A stretch of 64,000 nt of DNA from Methanobacteriota archaeon (GTDB taxonomy: Archaea; Thermoplasmatota; Poseidoniia; Poseidoniales; Thalassarchaeaceae). Under the pieces are notes generated by a model, which had not been told where the DNA came from, ran no database searches, and worked only from the letters and a program-made list of their open reading frames with translations. Below, one piece after another: positions 10,576 to 19,602 of the stretch. Numbering within the stretch: the stretch's first letter is position 1; each line of letters starts with the position of its first letter. Made by a program: the position numbers and the translations under genes. The stretch spans positions 36,622-100,621 of the forward strand of contig PBGL02000007.1 in NCBI GenBank assembly GCA_002718995.2, given 5' to 3'.

Positions 10576-13500
10576 GGAACTATCGCTGACTCCCTAGATG
10601 GGACTTCCTCGAGTTGGTCGATCTCCTGTAGAACGGCACTAAGTGCCATCTGAGCACCTTCCCTGTGGGGCTCTCCGAGAACGTGGCTTGAGTATCTGGC
10701 CTCTTCGAAAATTCTATCCAGGGACAGGAGGGCCTGTTCGCTTATCGGAAGTGCGTTTCTTATTGCCAATTCGAACTCCCTGACTGTCTCGAAATCCCTC
10801 CTCAGGAAACCCCTGCTCATCAAAATCTGGCATAGTCCCTCGTAGCAGTTGAATATCGCCTCTCTGACCTCATCGCCAGCCGCTAGGAGTTCTGCTGTGT
10901 AGCTGAACACCCCGGCCAACTCGTCGATGGCTGCTTGCTTCCTCCTCCTGAGTAAAATCGCTCCGACTGCGGCTAACCCGATTATCACGAGCATGGCCAA
11001 AGCGGCCATGGCTGGACCGACGAGAGATGCTCCCTGCTCAGGCTGGTACTCCACTTCGACCACAGCGAACTGTGAGAGTCGGGCGGCGTCAATGGGGTCG
11101 ATGATATCTGAGTCCGAACTGAACTCTACCGAAAGGTCTCCCCAGAAGTCCCTGTCCCAAAGTGGGTGGCCCTCATGGAATGACTCGAAGTTGTACGTGA
11201 ATATACCATCCTGATTGGTGACTCCCACAACTGTAAAGTGAGTACTAGTCGCATTTACCAGTCTAGCTGTAATTGAGACGCCCTCGATGACCTCGACCCT
11301 GTCAGTGGCAGTGACATTGACCCTTCCCGAAAGGGAACTTTGGCCTATCTCCAGATACAACGAGTCGGGGATGAACTCGAAGTTTACAGGTACTTTGATT
11401 ACCACCTCGAACCCGATCTCGCCACCGTTCAGGAACCTGGAGGAGTCGGGGTCAACCACTATTGACATGCTCGCCGTACCAGGTGGCATTGTTGAAATCG
11501 CATTCGACTCGACCAGGAATTGCCCCGTAGTCTCGTCCCATGAAATCTTGGTATTCGGCCTTAGGGAGTCCCCCCAGTAGAGCGATAGGTCCATCTCCTC
11601 CATTGTATTTCCTTCCCCGCCGATTTCAATAATCCTACCAAGGACCCTTATTGGCCTATTTCCGTCACTTCTGACGACTTCGTCCTCCAGGAATAGTATC
11701 TCTATCTGAATGTCTGCCCTTGCATAGACGGTGGCATTGATGGAATTCGAGAGGTATAGTTGCTCCCCGGCAAAAACCAATGAAACATCATGCGAACCCC
11801 TTGATATCAGATAGCCAAGCTCGTGACTAATGCTGAATGTACCATCTATGCTGGTTGTTATGGTAGAAACTTCTTCTCCGTCCAGTAGGAAGGATAGCTC
11901 CCTCCCTTCCAGGCCGGGATTGCCTGTGGAGTCTGCATCGAATAACCTCCCCGTGAGATTCCATGAACCGCCTCTTGTCACCACGTTGTTCTCAACTTGC
12001 AGAGTCATTCCCGTGTGATACGCGATTGTTAGATTTGCCTCTACTGAACCTTCCCGGTGATAACCCTGATTCGGAGCTACTACAGTTAGCGTGTGCTGGC
12101 CCACATCCAAGAACTCTGAGACTACCCACGAATGGGACCAGAGTCCATCCTCGTCAGTTGTAGTTGTACCAATCAGGATTCCATCTATGAAAATCTGCAG
12201 TGAGTGGTTCTCTAGCCACCCATCCGGAAGGTTGTCCTTGACAGATCCACTGAGCTGAAGCACATCTCCAACTGCTACTGGGGATGGCTGTTCCACACTA
12301 ACCTCGGCAGGCCCGAAAACAGTGAATATGGTGGTCGAATTTGAACCTATGACAAACTCCTCGCCGCCGAACTCTATTCTGACATTCCTTGGCCCGAGAG
12401 GCATGTCCGGAGGTACTGGGAAGAATAGGCTAAACGTGCCGTTTTCAGTGACTGACAGTGAAGTTAGGAATTGATCATTCATGTAAACGTCGAGATTCCT
12501 TCCTGGAAGCACCCTTCCTGCTCCATCGGTTAGCATTCCCTCGATGAGCAATAGCTCGTTTCTATCGACCTCTCCCGGAGGCGTAGTGAGGACGACCTGA
12601 GAGGTCTGGGTCGCGTTGAATTCGTGTGTTAATGTGGAAGGGAGGTAGTACTCGGGATTCAACGAGTCCCCCTGGCCCATTGGATCTACCCATGTGAATC
12701 CACCTAGGAAATCGACAGTGAAGGTGTGGACCCCATAATCGGTATCTAGTGGCAAATCGTAAGTTATGCTCCATACCCCGGTGGAAGAGTTGGAAATGGA
12801 AGTATAGACAGGCCCCACATCAATTCCGTCAATAGAGAGGTGTACGACTCCCCCTTGGTCTTCGCCATTCTCGACAAGCGGCAATCCATGCTCATCGAGT
12901 AGCGTGCCGGTGAATGTGACTGTCTCACCAGCGATAGCGGAGCCAGTGACCGAAATCACATCTAGAACCGAGGGGGCGAGTATTACCACCCTAGTCCACG
13001 TCTCGTCACCCAGTAGTCCGGTTGTACCATTGATACCCGCGAATGTAGCTGTAATGGTCATTGGCCCGGGAGCCCTGTTGGGATCAGTTGTGATCACAGT
13101 TGTAAGAATGCCCCCTTCATCGGTAAGGCCCGACCAAGATTGTACGCCGTCTATTGAAACATCGACTTGAGCCCCGGGTACAAACTGTCCGGAGTTGTCG
13201 ATAAGGGACATGTTTAGTGTTATGTTGTCCCCTCTTACCGTCCTCTCATCGGGATCTAAGTCCGTAGGGGATATTATTGAGAGCATTGAGAAACCCCTGC
13301 TATCAAACGTGCCATCCTCTGAGCTGGGGCCGTAGTAGTTGACGGAAGGGGTGTATGATGCAGTGATATTGTGTGTACCGCGGGGGAAAGAGAGGTCAAG
13401 GAATATCCTAGCTGACCATGATCCGTTTGCGTCCACGGTCCCGCCTGTTACTGAGAATGAGTTTGTATCCCCGTCGATCGCGAAGTTGAGTGTAGGATTT

Positions 13501-16500
13501 AGGGCGTTACCGGCTCTGTCGACTATTCCACTGCCATTGCTTGAAGTGAGTGTTCCGCTGATATCCAGGAACTCACCAGCAGCGGGATTTGACGTAATTG
13601 GATCAAATGTTATGTTGGTAGGGGATCTGACTGTGATTGTGTTGATCACCGTAGAGGAAGGGTGAAGGGTATCTGAGCCGTTGGAGCCGTTGAAAAAGAG
13701 GAAAATTGGCATTAGCCCCAGAGGGTGAGAATGGGGGACAGAGAATGTGAAATTGACTAAACCCTGGCCATTAGTAGGTTGTTCCGGTATCAGCCAGGTC
13801 TCATGGAATAATGCCGAAACTGACATGTCGGAGAGTTGCCTATCCCCATCACTTGATTCGACCAGCCTTGCTCCGAATGTGATAGACGTCCCTCTGTCCA
13901 CTATGGTGTTTAGGATGGGATTCCTGTCAGTAATTTGGGTAACGCCACGAACTAGGATAGTTTCATTCCCAGTTCCCGTCAGATAGAAGGGAGTACTGCC
14001 ATTTTCCACGCTCACAACTACCGTCTTGAGACCATTAGTTACGCCGTCCCCAAGTGGATCGGTGGGGACTGATATTGAAAACGAGCCATTTGCTGCAGTA
14101 ACGTGTCCTGTGATTAGAGTCTCACTGGGGTCATTCAAGAAAAATACCTCCACCGTCATAGGCCCCGATACCGAGCGATTCTCATCCACGCCATCTAGGA
14201 CCTGGCCCTGTAGTTGGAAGAACTGCCCGGCAGTTACTTCTGGCAATGGCGAGTTGTCGATTCTTATGCTACTCGCAACCTGCACCGTCAGGTTGACCAC
14301 GCTCTCGTTCCCAATCCACCTTCCAGCATTTGGTGTAGTCAAACTATCAGTTAGGTCGTCAGGGGCGTGGAGTCTGACATCATAGTAACCAGGGGGGGCA
14401 TCTGCGGGGATTGTCGGGGTGAACCTCGCGACACCATCCGACCCAGTGACAGTGGAATTGAGAACCTGCTGCAGAGGGCCGCCCCAATCGAAGTACAGAT
14501 CGACAGTAGTATTCTGCAGTCTGTTATTGCTCTCGACATCGGTGACTGTGGCATTCGAGATCAAAGTCTGGCCCGCGATTACGATTGACTGCAGTGGTTC
14601 TGCTTCCACCACATACTCGGTCTGGACCCCTGCTTGGAGGACCACTGCCCCGGGAACCAAGTAGTAGGCCCCGCCTGTGGGAGGGCTCTTCTCAAAGTCA
14701 AGAATCAGCCTGAGGTCGTACACACCGGCTCCAACGCCAGCGGGCATCTGGAAGGTGATGTTGTACTCTCCTGTCGTATTATCTATCCACTGCTCCCCGA
14801 GCCTGTAAGTTACTGGCGGGGCGTCTAGGCCATCGGGAGTAGGGGGTTGGTCGGATGGGACTTCCATGTTGATAATGATCGAGGAGTTATTGCCCAGTAT
14901 TGTGCTGTTTAGGTTAATGTCTCTCGCAAAGCCGGAAATCCATGAGGACTGGCCGCGGGGAGTCCATTCCGAGCCAAGCGTGAATGAGACGTCAGCTCTT
15001 CCTTGAACTCTTACGGTATCTAAAACGCTGTTAGGAAGAAGCCAAGTTGACCCACTGAAGTTCAGTTGCCAGGGGTAGTCTCCGGCCTCCATATCTATGG
15101 TTGGCCTGAACGAAACCATCACACGGGGAAGCTCTGGATCAGACTGGTTCCATGCCAACTCACCGTTGAAGTCCAGTGTGTAGTCTCCAACGAAACTCGC
15201 AACAGAATTACCAGTGTGGTCAGACAGCGTAACTTCGACCTCAGAGTCTGATCCGACAGGGGCTGGATTCAGTATGTAACTGAAATTTACATAGCTCTTT
15301 ACGCCATGCTCATCGATTACTACTGATTCGTCTTTCGCGAACAAGCCATCAGCTTCGAACTGATATCTGATTTCCACAAGACCGGCAGGAACTGGAACCT
15401 CTGACGCCGAGAATGACCAGTTGACTGCGAATTGGCCCAAGGCCCCCGTCCAGTCTGAGTCATTGAGGTACCATGAGTTCAGTGTGGTGAAGGGACCGTT
15501 GGCTGCGGATCGGCGCATCTGCAATGTTAGGGTGCCATTGAGTGCCTCTGGGATGATTGACCTGCTGAGTACGGTGCCGTTCAGATATATCGGCTGGTCG
15601 ATTTCTAGAATGGTATTGTTCAAACCCTGGCCCTCCAGAGTCACTGTGAGATTAGGTGCTGGAGTAAGGTTGAGATTGAGTCCTACTGACTTGGGGCGCA
15701 GGTGGTAGAGGGGTGAGCTTGCATTGTTGAGGTCCTCTTCGTGCCAACCTAAGAAATTCAGAGTAGCGGAAATTAGCCCCTCCTGCTCCGATTCATCTAT
15801 TGGGACCGAGAATTCGTAATATCCGCCTGCACCAACACTGGAAATCAGACTAACTGGACCATCGGCTGAGGTAGTATAGTTTAGCACCACTTGCAGGCTA
15901 TCTAACTGTGTAATATCGTTGTAGGGCTCACTTGATAGAGAAATTTCCCCCACGAGTGTCGTGTTGACTCCGATGCCTATCTTTGGCTCGTCCGCGGGCT
16001 CAGGCTCTGTTATTGACATGGCCACATCGTCAGTGATATTCAACCTCCATGGGAAAGTAATGCCCTGTGAGCCGACATATCCATTCTGGTACGTACGAAG
16101 TACAAGGGCGCCATAGCCCGGATTAATCACCTCCTGAGGCTGTCCTGTGATATTGAAAGAGCCGTTCTCATCAGTCACAGCGGATCCCACATAATGCTCT
16201 TCCAATGCTGCAGAACCGGGTATATTCTCGGTCTGATTTGACTTCACCAGATACATGTCAATTGTAATATTCCCAACAGAAGTCTGATTTTCAGTGAACC
16301 TCAATACCCCATCGAGGGAGAGATTCCCTGAAGACAGATCCCTTTCAAACCAAATCGGACCCCGATTCTCATCTACGACTTCGACGGTAGAGAGGGAAGG
16401 GCACGCCTCAAATGGGATCCAACCGAGATCGGCATTACCCAAGTTGGAGTTAGTCTGGAGATGGACCTCGACCCATGTCGTGAAGTCTTTTCCATACACC

Positions 16501-19500
16501 TCGAAAGACGTGCCTGTCCACTTTCCTCCGGAGAAGCCAGTAACCTTACGAGCAGGTATTCCAGCGGAACGTAACATTACAGCAAAAAGCGTACTGAACT
16601 GATCGCAATCGCCCTCGAATGAGTTATTCAAGATCCAGTAGGATAGGTCGTCCTCATCATCTAGAACCCCCACTTCTGTCCCATTGTGATTCCTCAGGAA
16701 AGTAGTAGTGGAATTTCCATTAATGATAAAGTCCTGAATTGCCGACACTCTATCCCAAGCCGAGAAGGCGCCTGACTCGTTGATTACTGTCGTTGTTATG
16801 GAATTGACGAAGTTGGCTGCGTTCCCCTTTGCCAGATATGAGCTAGGAAGGTCGGTCGCATAGGTACTATTGGCGAATTCAGTGGTATTTTCCCTAATAG
16901 CCTGTGTAATCAAAACTTGTGGAGCGGTGACGAATAGGGTATCTATGGTGGCACCGTCCACTATTGCGTCCCTGGTGAAGTTCGAGAAATTGAGTCCTGC
17001 ATTCGCATCGGTCCATCCTGTGTAATTGACAGCATTGTGAGGGGCTATGATTTCCTCACCGGGGAAAATCAGAGCTCCGGACTCGAGGGATATCTCCCAA
17101 CCGAGTACCTCGGAGCCGTCCCAGAACTGTTGGTCGGCAACGCCCTGCGTCGTAGAGAATCCGGGGAACATCTGAGTGTTTCCAACGAGGCTGGTGTTGA
17201 CACCCCAAGAAATCCCCGTGTAGAAGTCGTATGTATGCCACCTCCAGTAATGAGTGATATTGGGATCGACCCCAGCAGATGTGTTCGTGGCCTCGAAGAA
17301 CATCATGTTGGCATCTATATCGTCTGCGGGATCCCAAGGATTTCCATCGGCATTTAGGCAATTAATGTCCCAAAATTCGGAAGTACACTCCTGGCCATCA
17401 GGTATTCCTCCTCCGTCTGTATCCGGATCCCTCCAGTCTGTGCCGGTGGAATTCTCGATTGTGTCCGGTATTCCGTCCCCGTCGGTATCTACTGGGTTAA
17501 GATCGTCATTAGGGTTATTCTGGGGATTTGTCCCATCTAGGTACTCCTGGAAGTCGGTCACCCCCCCATTGTCCGTGTCGGTTACATTCCACAATGTGAA
17601 GTAAGTATCAGTAGTGGCGTTGCCCCCTAAGTCACCGAAGGCGACAAGGCAAACCGTTGTATTCTCAAAGTAGTTGTTTAGCCCGTCCCCATCTGAGTCC
17701 AGTAGGTTATCGCAGGGGTTGCTTGGATCGGTGAGGTTCAGGATCTCGTCTAAATCATTAACTCCATCGCCGTCGGTATCTGACATATTCCAGTCAGATA
17801 AGAAACCAAAACTTCCTGTTGATTCCTCCCAGTCAGCCAGGCCATCCCCATCAGTATCGAAATAGTCATCGTCGCATATCGGATCATTGGACAACCCGAG
17901 CGATTGATCCCAGCACCAAGAGAAATTTACGAATGTCACGGATGTAGCGTCAGGAGGCTTGTCCGTGTCTATGCCCCTCAATGCATCTCCATTGATGGAT
18001 GTGAATCTAAAACCGGTTAGACTGCCATTAGTTGATGAGACATAGAATCCCATTGGCTCCCCATTCTGCCTCCAATCCTCGGGGGTCTGGTCGAGCGCGG
18101 AGGTATCGTTCAACGTAAGTACCATATTAGTGGCATCGAAGTCTATGATAGTCAAATTCAGCGTTTGCAGGGAGGTGCATGGATCGGTGCCATGAGATGG
18201 GTCGAGTTCAGAACCGTCACTAATTCCCCCTCCGTCTGTATCCGCAACATTCCACAGGGTACATGTCATATTTTCTTCCCAATTTGGTATTCCGTCATCA
18301 TCGAAGTCGCCCGAATCCTCAATCCTAGTTGGATCAGTCTCATTTTCATCGACGATGCCGTTTCCATTCAGATCCTCCTCGCCGTCATCGAACTGGTCAT
18401 CATCTGTATTGTTGTCCCTTGGATCGCTTGCTAAAGGAGGGTCACCATACTGCGCATTGACCTCGACGCCGTCGCTAATTCCGTCTCCATCGGTATCGGA
18501 GGAAGTCGGGTCAGTAAGCAAGACGAGTGCCTCATATGAGTCATTTAGGCCATCGCCATCAGTATCATTCAGTTGGGGGTCTGTGGAGGTTATTCCGTCT
18601 ACCTCGGCGGTGAAAATAAGACAACCGCCCGGACCCAGCAGAAGTACCGGGTTGCAAGGCGATTCTGTGGCCGTCATGCTCAAAGGACCAGGGCGGAAAT
18701 ATTGGGTGGGAGGAGTGGTAGAACCATTCCTGGTCCCCCAAGCAGGGTTGACGAATTCCTTCAGGTTGACCAGCCCATCGCCATCTGGATCCCCGAATGC
18801 TCCGTCTTGATTGGTGCGGGAGGTTGGATCTAGGCCATTTGCTACCTCCCAGCCGTCTGGCATACCATCTCCATCGGTGTCCCAACCATTGGGATCCTCA
18901 TCGATGGCTCCATCGCCATCATCGTCATCACTGGTGCAGTTTGAGTCCCCGTCCCCGTCTGCATCGAAATTATCGACCAGTCCATCCTTGTCATCATCGA
19001 ATGAATTGAAGCAGATATTACCCCAGGGATCCTCATCGGCTCCGTCTGAACCCAATCCCTGAATGAGCTGCATGGCGCTCTCCTCGTCCCAATTACTTAC
19101 TGGGACGGTACCATTCCACCAAACGCCATTGTCCAGCTCATTTGGAGTATTTGTGGAGTCCCAATTCGCTGGAATTCCATACATGTACTCATTCAGATTA
19201 GAAAGAGAGTCGCCATCTGGATCGCCGGTTGACCCATTATCGCCTGTTGCGGAAAGGGGATTAAGTCCGTATTGCCATTCCCAGCCGTCAGGGAGGCCAT
19301 CATTGTCAGTGTCCCAGTCCTGGGGCTGAGTATTGATGTAGAACTCAAGACCATAGGAAAGGCCGTCGCCGTCCTGGTCGGTGGATGCCAATGCCTCCCA
19401 TGAAGCAAACTCCAATGCTGAGTATGAAGAAAGGAGCATCAAGATAGAGAAAATAATGGCTGACCGGCTCTTACTGAGCCCGTCCTTATCCAACCCTTTG

Positions 19501-19520
19501 GATTGATTGAATGAGCCCAT
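10566..19520 (-). CDS. Giant surface protein: TSP3-like calcium repeats, transglutaminase-like domain, beta-sandwich repeats, membrane anchor, DUF4129-like tail
   Basis: 2984 aa from the ATG at 19520; an in-frame GTG at 19559 is the alternative. Residues about 20-45 are a signal or membrane segment. Residues about 45-710 carry many DxDxDG calcium-loop repeats such as DTDGDGLNDSYE. Residues about 915-1040 resemble a transglutaminase core around GDCDQFSTLFAVMLRSAGIP (Cys972). The canonical HAW His position is Thr1014 (TTWVEV) and the PFDP Asp position is Glu1038 (PFEACP), so activity is doubtful. Residues about 1055-2830 are roughly 100-residue beta-sandwich units (for example AGETVTFTGTLLDEHGLPL) rich in N-x-S/T sequons. 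Residues about 2833-2857 are a membrane helix before an arginine stop, followed by a DUF4129-like cytoplasmic tail. It lies downstream of the 977-aa surface protein, likely in one operon, and probably serves adhesion or the cell envelope. Confidence 0.85.
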   Translation of the reverse strand: MGSFNQSKGLDKDGLSKSRSAIIFSILMLLSSYSALEFASWEALASTDQDGDGLSYGLEFYINTQPQDWDTDNDGLPDGWEWQYGLNPLSATGDNGSTGDPDGDSLSNLNEYMYGIPANWDSTNTPNELDNGVWWNGTVPVSNWDEESAMQLIQGLGSDGADEDPWGNICFNSFDDDKDGLVDNFDADGDGDSNCTSDDDDGDGAIDEDPNGWDTDGDGMPDGWEVANGLDPTSRTNQDGAFGDPDGDGLVNLKEFVNPAWGTRNGSTTPPTQYFRPGPLSMTATESPCNPVLLLGPGGCLIFTAEVDGITSTDPQLNDTDGDGLNDSYEALVLLTDPTSSDTDGDGISDGVEVNAQYGDPPLASDPRDNNTDDDQFDDGEEDLNGNGIVDENETDPTRIEDSGDFDDDGIPNWEENMTCTLWNVADTDGGGISDGSELDPSHGTDPCTSLQTLNLTIIDFDATNMVLTLNDTSALDQTPEDWRQNGEPMGFYVSSTNGSLTGFRFTSINGDALRGIDTDKPPDATSVTFVNFSWCWDQSLGLSNDPICDDDYFDTDGDGLADWEESTGSFGFLSDWNMSDTDGDGVNDLDEILNLTDPSNPCDNLLDSDGDGLNNYFENTTVCLVAFGDLGGNATTDTYFTLWNVTDTDNGGVTDFQEYLDGTNPQNNPNDDLNPVDTDGDGIPDTIENSTGTDWRDPDTDGGGIPDGQECTSEFWDINCLNADGNPWDPADDIDANMMFFEATNTSAGVDPNITHYWRWHTYDFYTGISWGVNTSLVGNTQMFPGFSTTQGVADQQFWDGSEVLGWEISLESGALIFPGEEIIAPHNAVNYTGWTDANAGLNFSNFTRDAIVDGATIDTLFVTAPQVLITQAIRENTTEFANSTYATDLPSSYLAKGNAANFVNSITTTVINESGAFSAWDRVSAIQDFIINGNSTTTFLRNHNGTEVGVLDDEDDLSYWILNNSFEGDCDQFSTLFAVMLRSAGIPARKVTGFSGGKWTGTSFEVYGKDFTTWVEVHLQTNSNLGNADLGWIPFEACPSLSTVEVVDENRGPIWFERDLSSGNLSLDGVLRFTENQTSVGNITIDMYLVKSNQTENIPGSAALEEHYVGSAVTDENGSFNITGQPQEVINPGYGALVLRTYQNGYVGSQGITFPWRLNITDDVAMSITEPEPADEPKIGIGVNTTLVGEISLSSEPYNDITQLDSLQVVLNYTTSADGPVSLISSVGAGGYYEFSVPIDESEQEGLISATLNFLGWHEEDLNNASSPLYHLRPKSVGLNLNLTPAPNLTVTLEGQGLNNTILEIDQPIYLNGTVLSRSIIPEALNGTLTLQMRRSAANGPFTTLNSWYLNDSDWTGALGQFAVNWSFSASEVPVPAGLVEIRYQFEADGLFAKDESVVIDEHGVKSYVNFSYILNPAPVGSDSEVEVTLSDHTGNSVASFVGDYTLDFNGELAWNQSDPELPRVMVSFRPTIDMEAGDYPWQLNFSGSTWLLPNSVLDTVRVQGRADVSFTLGSEWTPRGQSSWISGFARDINLNSTILGNNSSIIINMEVPSDQPPTPDGLDAPPVTYRLGEQWIDNTTGEYNITFQMPAGVGAGVYDLRLILDFEKSPPTGGAYYLVPGAVVLQAGVQTEYVVEAEPLQSIVIAGQTLISNATVTDVESNNRLQNTTVDLYFDWGGPLQQVLNSTVTGSDGVARFTPTIPADAPPGYYDVRLHAPDDLTDSLTTPNAGRWIGNESVVNLTVQVASSIRIDNSPLPEVTAGQFFQLQGQVLDGVDENRSVSGPMTVEVFFLNDPSETLITGHVTAANGSFSISVPTDPLGDGVTNGLKTVVVSVENGSTPFYLTGTGNETILVRGVTQITDRNPILNTIVDRGTSITFGARLVESSDGDRQLSDMSVSALFHETWLIPEQPTNGQGLVNFTFSVPHSHPLGLMPIFLFFNGSNGSDTLHPSSTVINTITVRSPTNITFDPITSNPAAGEFLDISGTLTSSNGSGIVDRAGNALNPTLNFAIDGDTNSFSVTGGTVDANGSWSARIFLDLSFPRGTHNITASYTPSVNYYGPSSEDGTFDSRGFSMLSIISPTDLDPDERTVRGDNITLNMSLIDNSGQFVPGAQVDVSIDGVQSWSGLTDEGGILTTVITTDPNRAPGPMTITATFAGINGTTGLLGDETWTRVVILAPSVLDVISVTGSAIAGETVTFTGTLLDEHGLPLVENGEDQGGVVHLSIDGIDVGPVYTSISNSSTGVWSITYDLPLDTDYGVHTFTVDFLGGFTWVDPMGQGDSLNPEYYLPSTLTHEFNATQTSQVVLTTPPGEVDRNELLLIEGMLTDGAGRVLPGRNLDVYMNDQFLTSLSVTENGTFSLFFPVPPDMPLGPRNVRIEFGGEEFVIGSNSTTIFTVFGPAEVSVEQPSPVAVGDVLQLSGSVKDNLPDGWLENHSLQIFIDGILIGTTTTDEDGLWSHSWVVSEFLDVGQHTLTVVAPNQGYHREGSVEANLTIAYHTGMTLQVENNVVTRGGSWNLTGRLFDADSTGNPGLEGRELSFLLDGEEVSTITTSIDGTFSISHELGYLISRGSHDVSLVFAGEQLYLSNSINATVYARADIQIEILFLEDEVVRSDGNRPIRVLGRIIEIGGEGNTMEEMDLSLYWGDSLRPNTKISWDETTGQFLVESNAISTMPPGTASMSIVVDPDSSRFLNGGEIGFEVVIKVPVNFEFIPDSLYLEIGQSSLSGRVNVTATDRVEVIEGVSITARLVNATSTHFTVVGVTNQDGIFTYNFESFHEGHPLWDRDFWGDLSVEFSSDSDIIDPIDAARLSQFAVVEVEYQPEQGASLVGPAMAALAMLVIIGLAAVGAILLRRRKQAAIDELAGVFSYTAELLAAGDEVREAIFNCYEGLCQILMSRGFLRRDFETVREFELAIRNALPISEQALLSLDRIFEEARYSSHVLGEPHREGAQMALSAVLQEIDQLEEVPSRESAIVPQE

Positions 19521-19602
19521 GCTACGCAACCCCTTGCTCTTGGGCGCAAAGTAGGGCACTTAAGAGGAATGGAGCGTCGTTCGGACAATGACTCGCTACT
19601 AA

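Noticed and set aside
17400-19400. Many similar GTCxGTATC-type DNA repeats, which might be a repeat array
   Set aside because: They encode the DxDxDG calcium loops of the giant protein in frame and vary at third positions, so they are protein repeats and not a CRISPR or satellite array.
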